Source of the DNA: Chromatiaceae bacterium
GTDB taxonomy: Bacteria; Pseudomonadota; Gammaproteobacteria; Chromatiales; Chromatiaceae
Direction of reading: 5' to 3'
Assembly (NCBI GenBank): GCA_024235315.1
Contig: JACKMP010000001.1
Coordinates: forward strand, 186,001 to 250,000
Length of the DNA stretch: 64,000 bases
Below are positions 9,665 through 18,108 of the stretch, one piece after another. Made by a program: the position numbers and the translations under genes. The number at the start of each line of letters is the position of its first letter. Position 1 is the stretch's first letter. The notes under the pieces are model-generated. The model did no database searches. It had not been told where the DNA came from and saw nothing but the letters and a program-made list of their open reading frames with translations.

Positions 9665-11348
9665 GGCCGAGGCTGTGTGAAAACTGGGTAACCGCTACAC
9701 TCAGGGCTTCTGTTCCCGGGAGGCCAGATGAGCGGATTCATTCAGGGTGAGGATCGCCGTCAAGCCACGCTGTTTCCAGAACGCCTCGATGACTACATTG
9801 CCGAAGACAGCCCCGTCCGGGTGATCGATGTCTTCGTTGATGATCTCGACCTCTCGGGGCTGGGCTTCAAGACGGTACCTGAAGTGACAGGCCGTCCGGG
9901 CTATCACCCATCGACCCTGCTCAAGCTCTTCATCTACGGTTATCTCAATAGGGTGCAGTCATCCCGCCGCCTGGAGCGGGAAGCGCAGCGCAACGTCGAA
10001 TTGATGTGGCTGACGGGCCGGCTGGCACCGGACTTCAAGACGATTGCCGATTTCCGCAAGGACAACGGTGAGGCGATTCGCCTGGTCTGCCGCGAGTTCG
10101 TGCTGTTGTGCCGCAAGCTCGAGCTGCTCGCCGAGGCCTTCGTGGCGATCGACGGCAGCAAGTTCAAGGCGGTCAACAACCGCGACAAGAATTTCACCAG
10201 GGCGAAGCTACGACGTCGGATCGAAGAAGTCGACCAAAGCATTGACCGCTATCTGGAGCAGGTGGCGAGCGCTGATCACGCGGAACGTGGCACTGCGCAG
10301 GCGAAGACACAGCGGCTGCAGGACAAGATTACGGCGATGAAGGCGGAGATGGCGCGGCTAAAAAAGCTTGAGGTCCGGCTGCGTGAATCACCGGACCAGC
10401 AAATCTCGCTAACCGACCCGGACGCACGCTCAATGAAGTGTCGCGGCAGTGGCTTGGTGGGTTACAACGTCCAGACTGCCGTGGATACGCAGCACCACCT
10501 TATCGTGGCGCATGATGTCACCAATATTGGTCTCGATCGTCGGTTGCTGGCTGCGATGGCCAAGCAAGCCAAGGCGATCCTAGCGCCCGCCCCGGAGCAA
10601 TCGCTCAGCGCGGTCGCTGACCAGGGCTACTACCGAGGTGAAGAAATCCGGGCCTGTGACGAGGCCGGCATTGTCACGTACGTGGCCAAGACTGATACGT
10701 CGGGCAAGCGCACGAAAGGTGAGTTTAGCCGCAAGGCATTTCGCTATATCGCTGAGGATGACGAGTACGAATGCCCCGCGGGCGAGCGGCTGATCTATCG
10801 GTTTGCCAGCAAAGAGGCCGGCAAGATGATGCGGCGCTACTGGGCATCCGCCTGTATACGCTGCCCCATCAGATCGAAATGCACACCCAGCAACTACCGG
10901 CGTGTCAGTCGCTGGGAACATGAAGCAACCGTCGAAGCGGCGGAAGCGCGCCTGGAGCAGCATCCCGATGTGATGCGACTGCGTCGCGCCACTGTCGAGC
11001 ACCCCTTTGGAACACTGAAGGCCTGGATGGGGCACACCCACTTCCTCACCAAGACGCTGCCACACGTCCGGACCGAGATGAGCTTGCATGTGCTCGCGTA
11101 CAACCTCAAGCGTGCCATGGCGATATTGGGGATCAAACCGCTAATGGCAGCAATGCGGGCCTGAGGCCCCATTTTCTGCGTATATCGACAAGCCTGGGCA
11201 CGCTGTGGAGTAGTGACAAGATCGAACGGCTCGATAAGCCTGTCATCCGAAGATCGCTGCCTATACCCTCGCTGGCGGCTACTGGGGCTGCGACGCGCCC
11301 TTTGGTCGCAGATCAGAACAGAATCCCAGTTTTCACACAGCCTCGGCC
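9665..11348 (+). mobile_element. IS1182-family insertion sequence, complete
   Basis: An element of 1684 bases bounded by perfect 24-bp inverted repeats: 9665-9688 begins GGCCGAGGCTGTGTG and 11325-11348 is its exact reverse complement. It carries one transposase gene. No short target duplication is obvious at the flanks (CAATT left, GGTTG right). The perfect ends and intact reading frame suggest recent insertion. Only 30 bases separate it from the next insertion sequence. Confidence 0.93.
9728..11164 (+). CDS. IS1182-family transposase
   Basis: An intact transposase of 478 residues. The N-terminus GEDRRQATLFPERLDDYIAED and the GRPGYHPSTLLKLFIYGYLN segment are typical of the family. The DDE core is marked by FVAIDGSKFKAVN, GYNVQTAVD, AVADQGYY and the C-terminal RRATVEHPFGTLKAWMG. 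A Cys-rich stretch (CIRCPIRSKC) lies before the last catalytic block. It fills the IS bounded by perfect inverted repeats. The nearest ribosome binding site is GGGAGG just upstream of ATG. Confidence 0.96.
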   Translation: MSGFIQGEDRRQATLFPERLDDYIAEDSPVRVIDVFVDDLDLSGLGFKTVPEVTGRPGYHPSTLLKLFIYGYLNRVQSSRRLEREAQRNVELMWLTGRLAPDFKTIADFRKDNGEAIRLVCREFVLLCRKLELLAEAFVAIDGSKFKAVNNRDKNFTRAKLRRRIEEVDQSIDRYLEQVASADHAERGTAQAKTQRLQDKITAMKAEMARLKKLEVRLRESPDQQISLTDPDARSMKCRGSGLVGYNVQTAVDTQHHLIVAHDVTNIGLDRRLLAAMAKQAKAILAPAPEQSLSAVADQGYYRGEEIRACDEAGIVTYVAKTDTSGKRTKGEFSRKAFRYIAEDDEYECPAGERLIYRFASKEAGKMMRRYWASACIRCPIRSKCTPSNYRRVSRWEHEATVEAAEARLEQHPDVMRLRRATVEHPFGTLKAWMGHTHFLTKTLPHVRTEMSLHVLAYNLKRAMAILGIKPLMAAMRA

Positions 11349-11378
11349 GGTTGCTGTCCTTGAAGCCCTACCTCCTAA

Positions 11379-12677
11379 CAGGCTGTTGAAATTCCCTGCC
11401 TGACGGCGAAGATACGGGCTATCCACCAAGGACGACAATCAACCCGATGCGCGGACCCGATATTCAGCAGGATTCCCTGTTCAGCACGGTCAGCCCGGAA
11501 TCGCGGGTGCCGAAAGATCACCCCTTGCGCCCGATCCGGGCCATGACGGATGCGGCGCTGCGGGAGCTAGATCAGGACTTCAATACGCTGTACGCCGCTT
11601 CGGGCCGTGATTCGATTCCGCCGGAGAAGCTCTTGCGGGCGCAGTTGCTGATGGCGCTGTACACGATCCGCAGCGAACGGCAGTTGATGGAGCAGATCGA
11701 CTACAACCTGTTGTTCCGCTGGTTCGTCGGCTTTTCGATGGACGACGCCGTCTGGGATCACTCGACCTTCACCAAGAACCGCGACCGGCTGCTCGACGGC
11801 AAGGTCGCACGCCGCTTCTTCGCCCTGGTGTTGGGCCAGGCAGATCAGGCCGGTCTGCTGTCAAAGGAGCACTTCAGCGTCGATGGCACGCTGATCGAGG
11901 CGCTGGCCTCGCACAAGAGCTATCGTCCGAAAGACGAAGACGGCCCGCCGGGTGGCGGTGGTCGCAATCCCGACGTCGATTTCCACGGTGAGAAGCGCCG
12001 TCGCGATACCCACGAATCGAAGACCGACAAGGATGCCCTGCTGTTCAAGAAGACCAAGGGATCAGAATCGAAGCTGGCCTATCTGGGGCATCTGCTGATA
12101 GAGAACCGCCACGGTTTGGTGGTCAATGCACAGGTCACACAGGCCACCGGCACCGCCGAACGCGAGGCCGCCGTCGATATGGTCCAGGCGCTCAGTGGCA
12201 CGCATCGCGTGACGCTGGGCGCGGACAAAGCCTACGACACCCGAGGCTGTGTCGATGCGCTGCGTTGCGCCAATGTGACGCCGCATGTCGCACAGAATAC
12301 GAGCAACCGTTCATCGTCGATCGATGGACGCACCACCCGCCACCCCGGCTATGTCGCCAGCCAGCGTTTCCGCAAACGCATTGAGGAATGCTTCGGCTGG
12401 GCGAAGACGGTCGGTGGCCTGCGCAAGAGCCGGTTTGTCGGCCGCGAAAAGCTGGATTTCCAATTTGTCCTGACGATGGCGGCCTACAACCTGGTACGGA
12501 TGCGCAACCTGGGGGTGGTGTCGTGCTGACGATCCGGGTGCCGAGGGAGCAGTCCGCCTGCCGTGCGGTTTTTTCCGTATTTCGAGCGCCGAAGGCCAAC
12601 TCGGCCCTCGGAAACGGCTATCGATTTCACTCTGTCAGCAGTGCTGCGGAGAAATCGGAGCCAATTTCAACGGCCTG
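11379..12677 (+). mobile_element. IS5-family insertion sequence, complete, with CTAA target duplication
   Basis: An element of 1299 bases. The left end CAGGCTGTTGAAATT (11379) and right end (reverse complement CAGGCCGTTGAAATT, ending 12677) match with one mismatch. Both sides carry CTAA (11375-11378 and 12678-12681), the 4-bp YTAR target duplication known for IS5-type elements. It inserted at the 3' end of a decayed tyrosine-recombinase gene on the other strand. Confidence 0.93.
11447..12529 (+). CDS. IS5-family transposase
   Basis: A DDE transposase of 360 residues starting MRGPDIQQDSLFS. The N-terminal PLRPIRAMTDAALREL and LRAQLLMALYTIRSERQLMEQI segments are typical of IS5-related enzymes. 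The catalytic blocks are HFSVDGTLIEA (first Asp), VTLGADKAYDT (second Asp) and the RKRIEECFGWAKTVGGLRKSR helix (Glu). The frame is intact from end to end, so the enzyme may be active. Confidence 0.95.
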   Translation: MRGPDIQQDSLFSTVSPESRVPKDHPLRPIRAMTDAALRELDQDFNTLYAASGRDSIPPEKLLRAQLLMALYTIRSERQLMEQIDYNLLFRWFVGFSMDDAVWDHSTFTKNRDRLLDGKVARRFFALVLGQADQAGLLSKEHFSVDGTLIEALASHKSYRPKDEDGPPGGGGRNPDVDFHGEKRRRDTHESKTDKDALLFKKTKGSESKLAYLGHLLIENRHGLVVNAQVTQATGTAEREAAVDMVQALSGTHRVTLGADKAYDTRGCVDALRCANVTPHVAQNTSNRSSSIDGRTTRHPGYVASQRFRKRIEECFGWAKTVGGLRKSRFVGREKLDFQFVLTMAAYNLVRMRNLGVVSC

Positions 12678-12681
12678 CTAA

Positions 12682-12834
12682 GGGCATCGCCAACAATCCC
12701 GTCAACCCCCCAAGACCTCTGAACCGATCCGGCGCGAGCTCCGTGTACCGCACCGTGTACTGGATGTTCTTGTGCCCCAGGTGGTGCTGAATCGCGTGGG
12801 TGTCGCGCCCATCGTCTGCCAGCGTGAAGCCACA
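12682..12834 (-). pseudogene. Tyrosine recombinase C-terminal remnant
   Basis: The minus strand from 12834 reads CGFTLADDGRDTHAIQHHLG, then the HKN block and YTVRYTELAPDRFRGL. This is the C-terminal catalytic end of a phage-type integrase, with the LGH motif and the nucleophilic tyrosine in VRYTEL. The N-terminal two thirds, with the catalytic Arg residues, cannot be found upstream in any frame, and the IS5 element lies at the 3' end. It is a dead fragment marking a former mobile element. Confidence 0.8.
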
Positions 12835-13230
12835 GCCGCACCGGCTTGCGATGAGTCACCCACCTCCCCTCCGGCCTCGATATCAAAACGCCTCGCCACG
12901 CGCCGGCAGCGCCTTCAAGGTCAACACCTTGCGCCCCTGTCGTGGGCCAACTGCGACCCGGCGGGCAATCGACGCGCGTTGCCGTTGCGCCATTGGGGCG
13001 GTCTCAAGATCATCGCTCACCCGAAAGCTGTTCTCGGCGCCCCGTTCAGGCAGACCATGGCGTTCGAACTGGCAACCTGTGCGGTGCACCTGGCTGTGGG
13101 TCAACAGGGTCAGTTCGATCTCCGTAGGCGCCTTGATCCTGAGATAAACGAAGTGGCCGTGGGCGGGTATGCCAAGCGCAGGCACAACGCGTAAAATCCC
13201 CGCAGTTTTTGCTTGTACCGGAATATCCCC
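12835..13230. other. Gene-free stretch before yebC-like gene
   Basis: About 400 bases in which long frames exist on both strands, but all look like GC-driven chance frames: the minus one is continuous with the antisense of the following gene. I see no domain or RNA. The final 60 bases must hold the promoter of the YebC-family gene, but no clear -35/-10 pair or ribosome binding site stands out before ATG 13231. Confidence 0.4.
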
Positions 13231-13947
13231 ATGGGCCGCGCCTATCAGAACCGAAAATTGTCGATCGCCAAGACCTCCGATCAGAAAGCCAGGGTCTACA
13301 GCAAGTATGGCCGTGAGATCTACGTGGTGGCCAAGGCCGGGGGGGCCGATCCGAGCAGCAACCTTGCCTTGCGAGGGCTCATTGATCGCGCCAAGAAGGA
13401 CCAGGTGCCCAGCCATGTGATCGAGAAAGCACTGCAGAAATCCCAGGGTGCCGGCGGCGAGGACTACTCTCCCGCCATGTACGAAGGTTTCGGCCCGGGA
13501 GGCTGTGCGGTCATGGTCGCGTGCCTTACCGACAACCCCAATCGCACGTTCGGCGATGTTCGCCAATGCTTCACCAAGACCAAGTGCAAGATGGGTACGC
13601 CGGGCACCGTAAGCCACATGTTCGACCACCTGGGTGTGCTGTCTTTTAGCCGTAACGATGAAGAGGCTGTCCTCGAAGCGCTGCTCGAGGCCGATGTCGA
13701 CGTTACCGATATCGAAACCGAGGATGGCCGAATCACCCTTTTCGTACCCCATACCGAACATTACAACGCCAAGCAGAACCTCCTTGAGGCGTTCGGCGAA
13801 CTCGATTTCCAGGTCGATGAAATCCAGTACCTGGGGCAGACCGCGGTGCAATTGAGCGGCGAGGATGTCGATACGCTGAACAGGCTTTGCGACATGCTTG
13901 ATGACCTCGACGACGTGCAGAACATCTATCACAACGCGCAGTTCTGA
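13231..13947 (+). CDS. YebC/PmpR (YeeN-like) family protein
   Basis: A YebC/TACO1-family protein of 238 residues. The family was long annotated as transcription regulators; recent work links it to relief of ribosome stalling at proline runs. It starts MGRAYQNRKLSIAKTSDQKA, then EIYVVAKAGGADPSSN, VIEKALQKSQG, the signature YEGFGPGGCAVMVACLTDNPNRT, and a C-terminal EDVDTLNRLCDMLDDLDDVQ segment. It resembles the YeeN subgroup more than YebC proper. It sits among insertion sequences and integrase remnants, so it may have been acquired. The ATG at 13231 is preferred over the upstream in-frame codon at 13213 because family members begin M-G-R. Confidence 0.93.
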   Translation: MGRAYQNRKLSIAKTSDQKARVYSKYGREIYVVAKAGGADPSSNLALRGLIDRAKKDQVPSHVIEKALQKSQGAGGEDYSPAMYEGFGPGGCAVMVACLTDNPNRTFGDVRQCFTKTKCKMGTPGTVSHMFDHLGVLSFSRNDEEAVLEALLEADVDVTDIETEDGRITLFVPHTEHYNAKQNLLEAFGELDFQVDEIQYLGQTAVQLSGEDVDTLNRLCDMLDDLDDVQNIYHNAQF

Positions 13948-14088
13948 GTGTCTGCTACGGATCGCCTGATCGCGCAGTTCGAACAGTCAGGCACCACGAG
14001 CACATCAACCACGGCCCTGACCGACTTCCCCAAGCGGCCGCACGATGCCGAACTCGCATCATGGCGCCTGCGTGCGGCCACAACCACG

Positions 14089-14704
14089 TCAGATCTCGGT
14101 CTGCTCCGAAATCTCCAGTGCGTCATCGACCTCGATGCCGAGATATCTCACGGTGCTTTCCAGTTTGGTATGGCCAAGCAGGAGTTGTACCGCCCTCAGG
14201 TTCTTGGTTCGCTTACATATCAGCGTCGCCTTGGTCCGCCGCATGCTATTGGTACCGTGAGACGGTGAAATCAAGTCCGATGGCTGTGATCCACTGATGT
14301 ACGACCCGTGCGTACTGGCGCGCGGAGATATGTGGAGATCTCGCCGGGCGACTGGAGAACAGATAGTTCTCCGCCTTCAAATTCGCCGTTTCGATCCATG
14401 CGGCGACAGCGGATCGGGTCGGCTCGGTCAACTCAAACTGCACCGGCCGCTGTATCTTCCGCTGCACCACCATCGTGCGGGACAAGCCCTGATCGGCGCG
14501 TAGGATCTCCCGGACGCGCAGGGTCACCAGATCGCAGCCCCGCAGCTTGCCGTCAATCGCCAGGTTGAACACGGCCAGATTGCGTAGCTGGTGATCGTTC
14601 TGGAGGTGGATTCAATTGGCCCAGATATCCTTCGCCTTGAGCGGTGGCTTCTGGCCGACCAGCTTGCCTTTGTTTCAGGACTCGCGAGTTTGGTCGGTTT
14701 CCAT
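14089..14704 (-). pseudogene. Tyrosine-type integrase, broken by two stops and a frameshift
   Basis: Reading from ATG 14704 on the minus strand gives METDQTRES, stop (14675-14677), NKGKLVGQKPPLKAKDIWAN, stop (14612-14614), then continuous FNLAIDGKLRGCDLVTLRVR and QRPVQFELTEPTRSAVAAWI in the same frame. The frame shifts near 14262-14275 into NSMRRTKATLI, NLRAVQLLLGHTKLESTVRY and a normal C-terminus. The parent is the roughly 200-residue integrase common in proteobacterial plasmids and islands. Catalytic Arg, His and Tyr are still readable, but the gene is dead. Confidence 0.9.
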
Positions 14705-14940
14705 GTCAGGCCCCCTCGCAGTGTGAATGGAAGCCCGATTGTGTCGCCGAGTCGGAGACGGCCGCTTTCAGGTGCTCAGCTGGACGCGTGCAGTCGGCCA
14801 TAACCGGACATGTCTTGGCCGATCGGCTTAGCCACCGGGAAGGGTTGCAGCGCCGGCTCAGCAAATTGGCGCTTTCACCCAGAAGCCGTCAGAAGCAGCG
14901 CGAACAGCCTGCGGCTAAACTCAGCAATAAGCGAACATAA

Positions 14941-14962
14941 GAAACCCCGCACTGAGGCGGGG
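14941..14962 (-). terminator. Terminator of minus-strand PEP-CTERM gene
   Basis: A CCCCGC/GCGGGG stem with a six-base loop, followed on the minus strand by TTTCTT. It lies 27 bases after the stop codon of the PEP-CTERM gene ending at 14989. The stem bases match the terminator at 9627-9650 after the other PEP-CTERM gene. Confidence 0.8.
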
Positions 14963-14988
14963 TATATTTGGCTGCTCTCGCAACAGTC

Positions 14989-16272
14989 TTACGCCGCTTT
15001 GATTTGCTTGCGCCGTTGGAAACCGACCCCGGCTAGGCCAAGAGTGAGAAGAGCGATGCTAGCGGGCTCCGGAACAAACTCCGTGATAGGTGTCATCGTG
15101 CCCGTAAACCTGCCGTCGTCAGTAAACGTAAGGCCGGTAACGAAAGCAGCCGCATCGTTCGGATCGAGCGCCGCTAAAGCCTCTATACCGAGGATGCGAA
15201 AACGGTCTACGCCGCCAGCAGCAAATGCATATTCGACGCCCGCGGTTAAGATGTCGGTCAACACATACTCGATGCCGTCCCACAGCCACAACTCGAACAG
15301 ATTGTCACCAACTTCCGGCAGAACCACTGAGTTGAAGAAAGGATCCCCGGCGCCAATCACGTAGTCGTACCCAATTGCGATCAGCGGGTCGATAAACACA
15401 ATATCACCGGCGGTAACCTGTGTTTCGAATTGGAAATACGGGTTGCCGGAACCGGGGTCAACGATTGGAATGATTACTTCGGCCCCACCGGTCATATCGG
15501 TCACTGAAGGCTTGAAATTGAAAAGGCCAGTCGATGAGGATTGGATCTGACTAAGGCGTCCCGTACCGTCGCGGGTGTCATTCAGTGAGAGTTGGATTGA
15601 GTAATAGCCGTCAGGGTCAAGTACGCCTTCAGGGATGGTAAAGCTAGTTGTTGAAGGATCTAACGCACCGCCGTTGAAAATGACAGGAGCGGTAGGCCCC
15701 CCCATTCTATCAGCCAACAGATCGCGGACTGCTATGTTCACGTAATCAACGTTTAGACCACGCCCAGCAATGACATCCTCTGGAATCGTCCATTCGATAG
15801 TTGGGCTTGTACCGGTGCCTGACACCGAAACGTCCGTTGCGAACGGCATCTCGGCAACACCATCAATGCTGGGCGTCTGAAACGGTCCCGACAGGTCGCC
15901 ACCGTTCAAGAAGAACAAACCCCATGATCCTGTTCTTGATGCATCGTAATCCACGACCCCCCTATAGGTATCCTGCTGACCGCCGGGGCGCGGGGAAAAT
16001 AACAGCGGCGCATCAAGGCAGCTTGGATCCATGCAGGTTGAACCGGGTGCTCGTGCGCCGCCCAGTGTCTCGGGAAAGCCGCTTGGCACAACACTTACTG
16101 CACCAATTTGTTGTGTCGCGCCTGGCAGAAGGCCTGCGGTATTAGCGCTGGCTAACCCACGAAAGTGAAACACACCACTGACGTCAACGAATGTTGCCGC
16201 TGCATTTGAACTCCAGCCGATCAACAATGAGCAAGCCACGAATACAGCTTTTTTTTTGACTCCGCGGAGCAT
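14989..16272 (-). CDS. PEP-CTERM sorting domain protein, large
   Basis: An exported protein of 427 residues. ATG 16272 was chosen because AAGGAGGTAAAG precedes it directly. It has a signal peptide (KKKAVFVACSLLIGWSSNAAA), a long beta-rich region, and C-terminal FVPEPASIALLTLGLAGVGF followed by QRRKQIKAA, the exosortase recognition signal. One possible disulfide (CMDPSC) lies near residue 75. Composition is AT-richer than core genes. The mature domain is unrecognised; biofilm or matrix roles are usual for the class. Confidence 0.9.
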   Translation of the reverse strand: MLRGVKKKAVFVACSLLIGWSSNAAATFVDVSGVFHFRGLASANTAGLLPGATQQIGAVSVVPSGFPETLGGARAPGSTCMDPSCLDAPLLFSPRPGGQQDTYRGVVDYDASRTGSWGLFFLNGGDLSGPFQTPSIDGVAEMPFATDVSVSGTGTSPTIEWTIPEDVIAGRGLNVDYVNIAVRDLLADRMGGPTAPVIFNGGALDPSTTSFTIPEGVLDPDGYYSIQLSLNDTRDGTGRLSQIQSSSTGLFNFKPSVTDMTGGAEVIIPIVDPGSGNPYFQFETQVTAGDIVFIDPLIAIGYDYVIGAGDPFFNSVVLPEVGDNLFELWLWDGIEYVLTDILTAGVEYAFAAGGVDRFRILGIEALAALDPNDAAAFVTGLTFTDDGRFTGTMTPITEFVPEPASIALLTLGLAGVGFQRRKQIKAA

Positions 16273-16895
16273 CTTTACCTCCTTGTAGCATGTTGGGGAG
16301 CTAGAAAGAAAAAATCGCCGACGTGATACTGATGAAGGAAATTGGTGAGGCACGCAGCAAGATACACGCCAACAATTACAACCTATTGATTCTTATTTAG
16401 ATGCCCTATTAGCATGTAAAATACTGCTAATCCAACTGATCAGAATCGTAAAGTAATCTGACATCCGTGGATTTTCTAACCAACGGATCTAATTCCGTGC
16501 GTGAAAGCCCCTTCATCGGTTTTTCGCCCGGGTTTTTCGTCGAATACTGATCTGGTGAACGTTCCGTCAGCGAAGAGTTTGCGGCGCAGAGTATTTTGCT
16601 GACTCCATAACGGAAGCAGACGTAGCCGTCTCGATAGCTGGTCGTCTGCCGCCTGACGCACCGCACAAAAACTGAAGCCGCCCATCGAGGCGGCTTCTTC
16701 ACTGGATCAATTGGCGCTTCCGGCCACAAACGGATTTTCCTAACTTGACTGCGACCGGCGAGCCCGCTAGCGAAAGGACATCGGCTACTAGCGAGGCAAT
16801 GCGGGAGTCTAGCTAAGAGTTTTGCTCATCGCCTTTCGTTGGCATGTGGTTGCCTTCGTCTGTCACGCCGAGTATTAGAGCAACTCCGACGGTCC
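16273..16895. other. Gene-free stretch between PEP-CTERM gene and IS3 element
   Basis: About 620 bases. Next to the PEP-CTERM gene is an AT-rich run (16350-16440) likely to hold its promoter. A 100-codon minus-strand frame at 16427-16729 has no recognisable motif or ribosome binding site and overlaps a terminator, so I do not call it. The terminator at 16674-16697 probably served the lipoprotein gene now separated from it by the IS3 element. Confidence 0.5.
16674..16697 (-). terminator. Rho-independent terminator, minus strand
   Basis: A perfect 9-bp stem (GAAGCCGCC/GGCGGCTTC) with a six-base loop. On the minus strand it is followed by AGTTTTTG. The only leftward gene upstream is the lipoprotein ending at 18109, now cut off by the insertion sequence. 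Confidence 0.8.
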
Positions 16896-16962
16896 CGACG
16901 TTACCCCGAAATTGAGTAGCACGGCCATTTAGAGTCCAATCCCATGACGAAGGAGATTGGAC

Positions 16963-17226
16963 GTGAAGAAGCGGTACAGCGAAGAGCAGATCATCGGTTT
17001 TTTGAAGGAGGCAGACGCCGGGATTCCGATCAAGGAGTTGTGCCGGCGGCATGGCTTCTCGGAGGCCAGCTACTACCTCTGGCGCAGCAAGTTCGGCGGC
17101 ATGGAGGTATCGGACGCGAAGCGCCTGAAGGCACTGGAGTCGGAAAACGCGCGGCTGAAAAAGCTCCTCGCCGAAGCCTTGCTGGAGAACGAGGTGACGA
17201 AGGAAGTCCTGCGAAAAAAGTGGTGA
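16963..17226 (+). CDS. IS3-family transposase OrfA
   Basis: An 87-residue DNA-binding subunit starting at GTG 16963, with AAGGAG upstream. [20 protein letters not shown] leads into a helix-turn-helix ([20 protein letters not shown]), followed by a leucine-zipper helix ([20 protein letters not shown]). Its frame ends at TGA 17224. The slippery A_AAA_AAG at 17214-17220 lies in the right phase for a -1 shift into OrfB, as known in IS3 elements, so OrfA is a repressor-like product and the fusion the active transposase. Confidence 0.94.
   Translation: MKKRYSEEQIIGFLKEADAGIPIKELCRRHGFSEASYYLWRSKFGGMEVSDAKRLKALESENARLKKLLAEALLENEVTKEVLRKKW
17214..17220 (+). promoter_or_regulatory. Programmed -1 frameshift site
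   Basis: AAAAAAG reads A_AAA_AAG in the OrfA frame. A -1 slip gives AAA AAA GTG and continues into the OrfB frame seven bases before the OrfA stop. This is the standard IS3-family signal. Confidence 0.85.
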
Positions 17227-18068
17227 CCGCACCGGCCCGTCGGGAAGTGGTGCGGCTCATGAAGCAGCGCGGGATGAGCGAGCGGCACGCGCTACGGGTT
17301 GTCGGCATGAGTGCTTCGGCATTGCGCTACCTGCCCAGGCCGGACAGCAACATCGAGCTGCGCCAGCAGATCGTGGACATGGCGCAGCGGTATCGCCGGT
17401 ATGGTGCCCCGATGATCTACCTCAAGCTGCGCCAGGCCGGACATCGGGTCAATCACAAGCGCGTGGAGCGCCTGTACGCGCAGGAGAAGCTGCAGGTGCG
17501 CCGACGTCGGCGCAAGAAGATTCCACCTGCGGATCGACAGCCGCTGATCCGGCCTGGCGCGGCCAATGAGGTCTGGTCGATGGATTTCATTTTCGACCGG
17601 ATTGCCTCAGGCCGCGCACTCAAGTGCCTGGCAATCGTCGATGACGCCACGCACGAGGCGGTGGCCGTGATCCCCGAGCATGCGATTGGCGGCGACCACC
17701 TGGTGCGACTGCTGGACGAGGTCTGTGCGCTCCGCGGCTGGCCCTCGATCATTCGGACGGACAATGGCAAGGAGTTTACCGGCCGGGCCATGTTGAACTG
17801 GGCGCACCGTCACGGCATCGCCCTGCGCCTGATTGAGCCGGGCAAGCCGAACCAGAACGCGTACATCGAATCTTTCAACGGCCGGTTGCGCGATGAATGC
17901 CTGAACGAACACTGGTTCGTCAGCCTCAATCATGCTCGGGTGGTCATCCGCGCATGGGTACGTGAGTACAACGAGGAACGTCCGAAGAAAGCCCTCGGCG
18001 GGCTGACGCCCGCGCAATATGCCAAGCAGCTCGCTGAAAAGGTGGTTACATTTGATCCCGGACTCTAA
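17220..18068 (+). CDS. IS3-family transposase OrfB (integrase domain)
   Basis: A retroviral-type DDE integrase of about 282 residues in the -1 frame relative to OrfA, made as the OrfAB fusion; the GTG at 17220 is where the frame is entered. Visible are the HTH_21 block [20 protein letters not shown], the first Asp in WSMDFIFDR, the second in [10 protein letters not shown], and Glu in [21 protein letters not shown]-terminal [19 protein letters not shown] is typical. The frame is intact. Confidence 0.95.
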   Translation: MVTAPARREVVRLMKQRGMSERHALRVVGMSASALRYLPRPDSNIELRQQIVDMAQRYRRYGAPMIYLKLRQAGHRVNHKRVERLYAQEKLQVRRRRRKKIPPADRQPLIRPGAANEVWSMDFIFDRIASGRALKCLAIVDDATHEAVAVIPEHAIGGDHLVRLLDEVCALRGWPSIIRTDNGKEFTGRAMLNWAHRHGIALRLIEPGKPNQNAYIESFNGRLRDECLNEHWFVSLNHARVVIRAWVREYNEERPKKALGGLTPAQYAKQLAEKVVTFDPGL

Positions 18069-18108
18069 AGCAGACCGCTACTCAACATGGGGTAACGTCG
18101 GTCCAGTC

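Larger units (their letters stand above)
16896..18100 (+). mobile_element. IS3-family insertion sequence, complete, with GTCC target duplication
   Basis: An element of 1205 bases whose ends are inverted repeats sharing CGACGTTACCCC and TTGAGTAGC with a few differences between. GTCC flanks it on both sides (16892-16895 and 18101-18104), a 4-bp duplication. It carries orfA and orfB joined by a programmed frameshift site. It landed five bases beyond the stop codon of the neighbouring lipoprotein gene. Confidence 0.92.

Noticed and set aside
12883..13932. 349-codon minus-strand frame over the YebC-family gene
   Set aside because: Mostly antisense to a clear YebC-family gene; its end beyond that gene has no recognisable domain.
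16427..16729. 100-codon minus-strand frame
   Set aside because: It overlaps a terminator hairpin, has no ribosome site and no similarity I know; likely chance.
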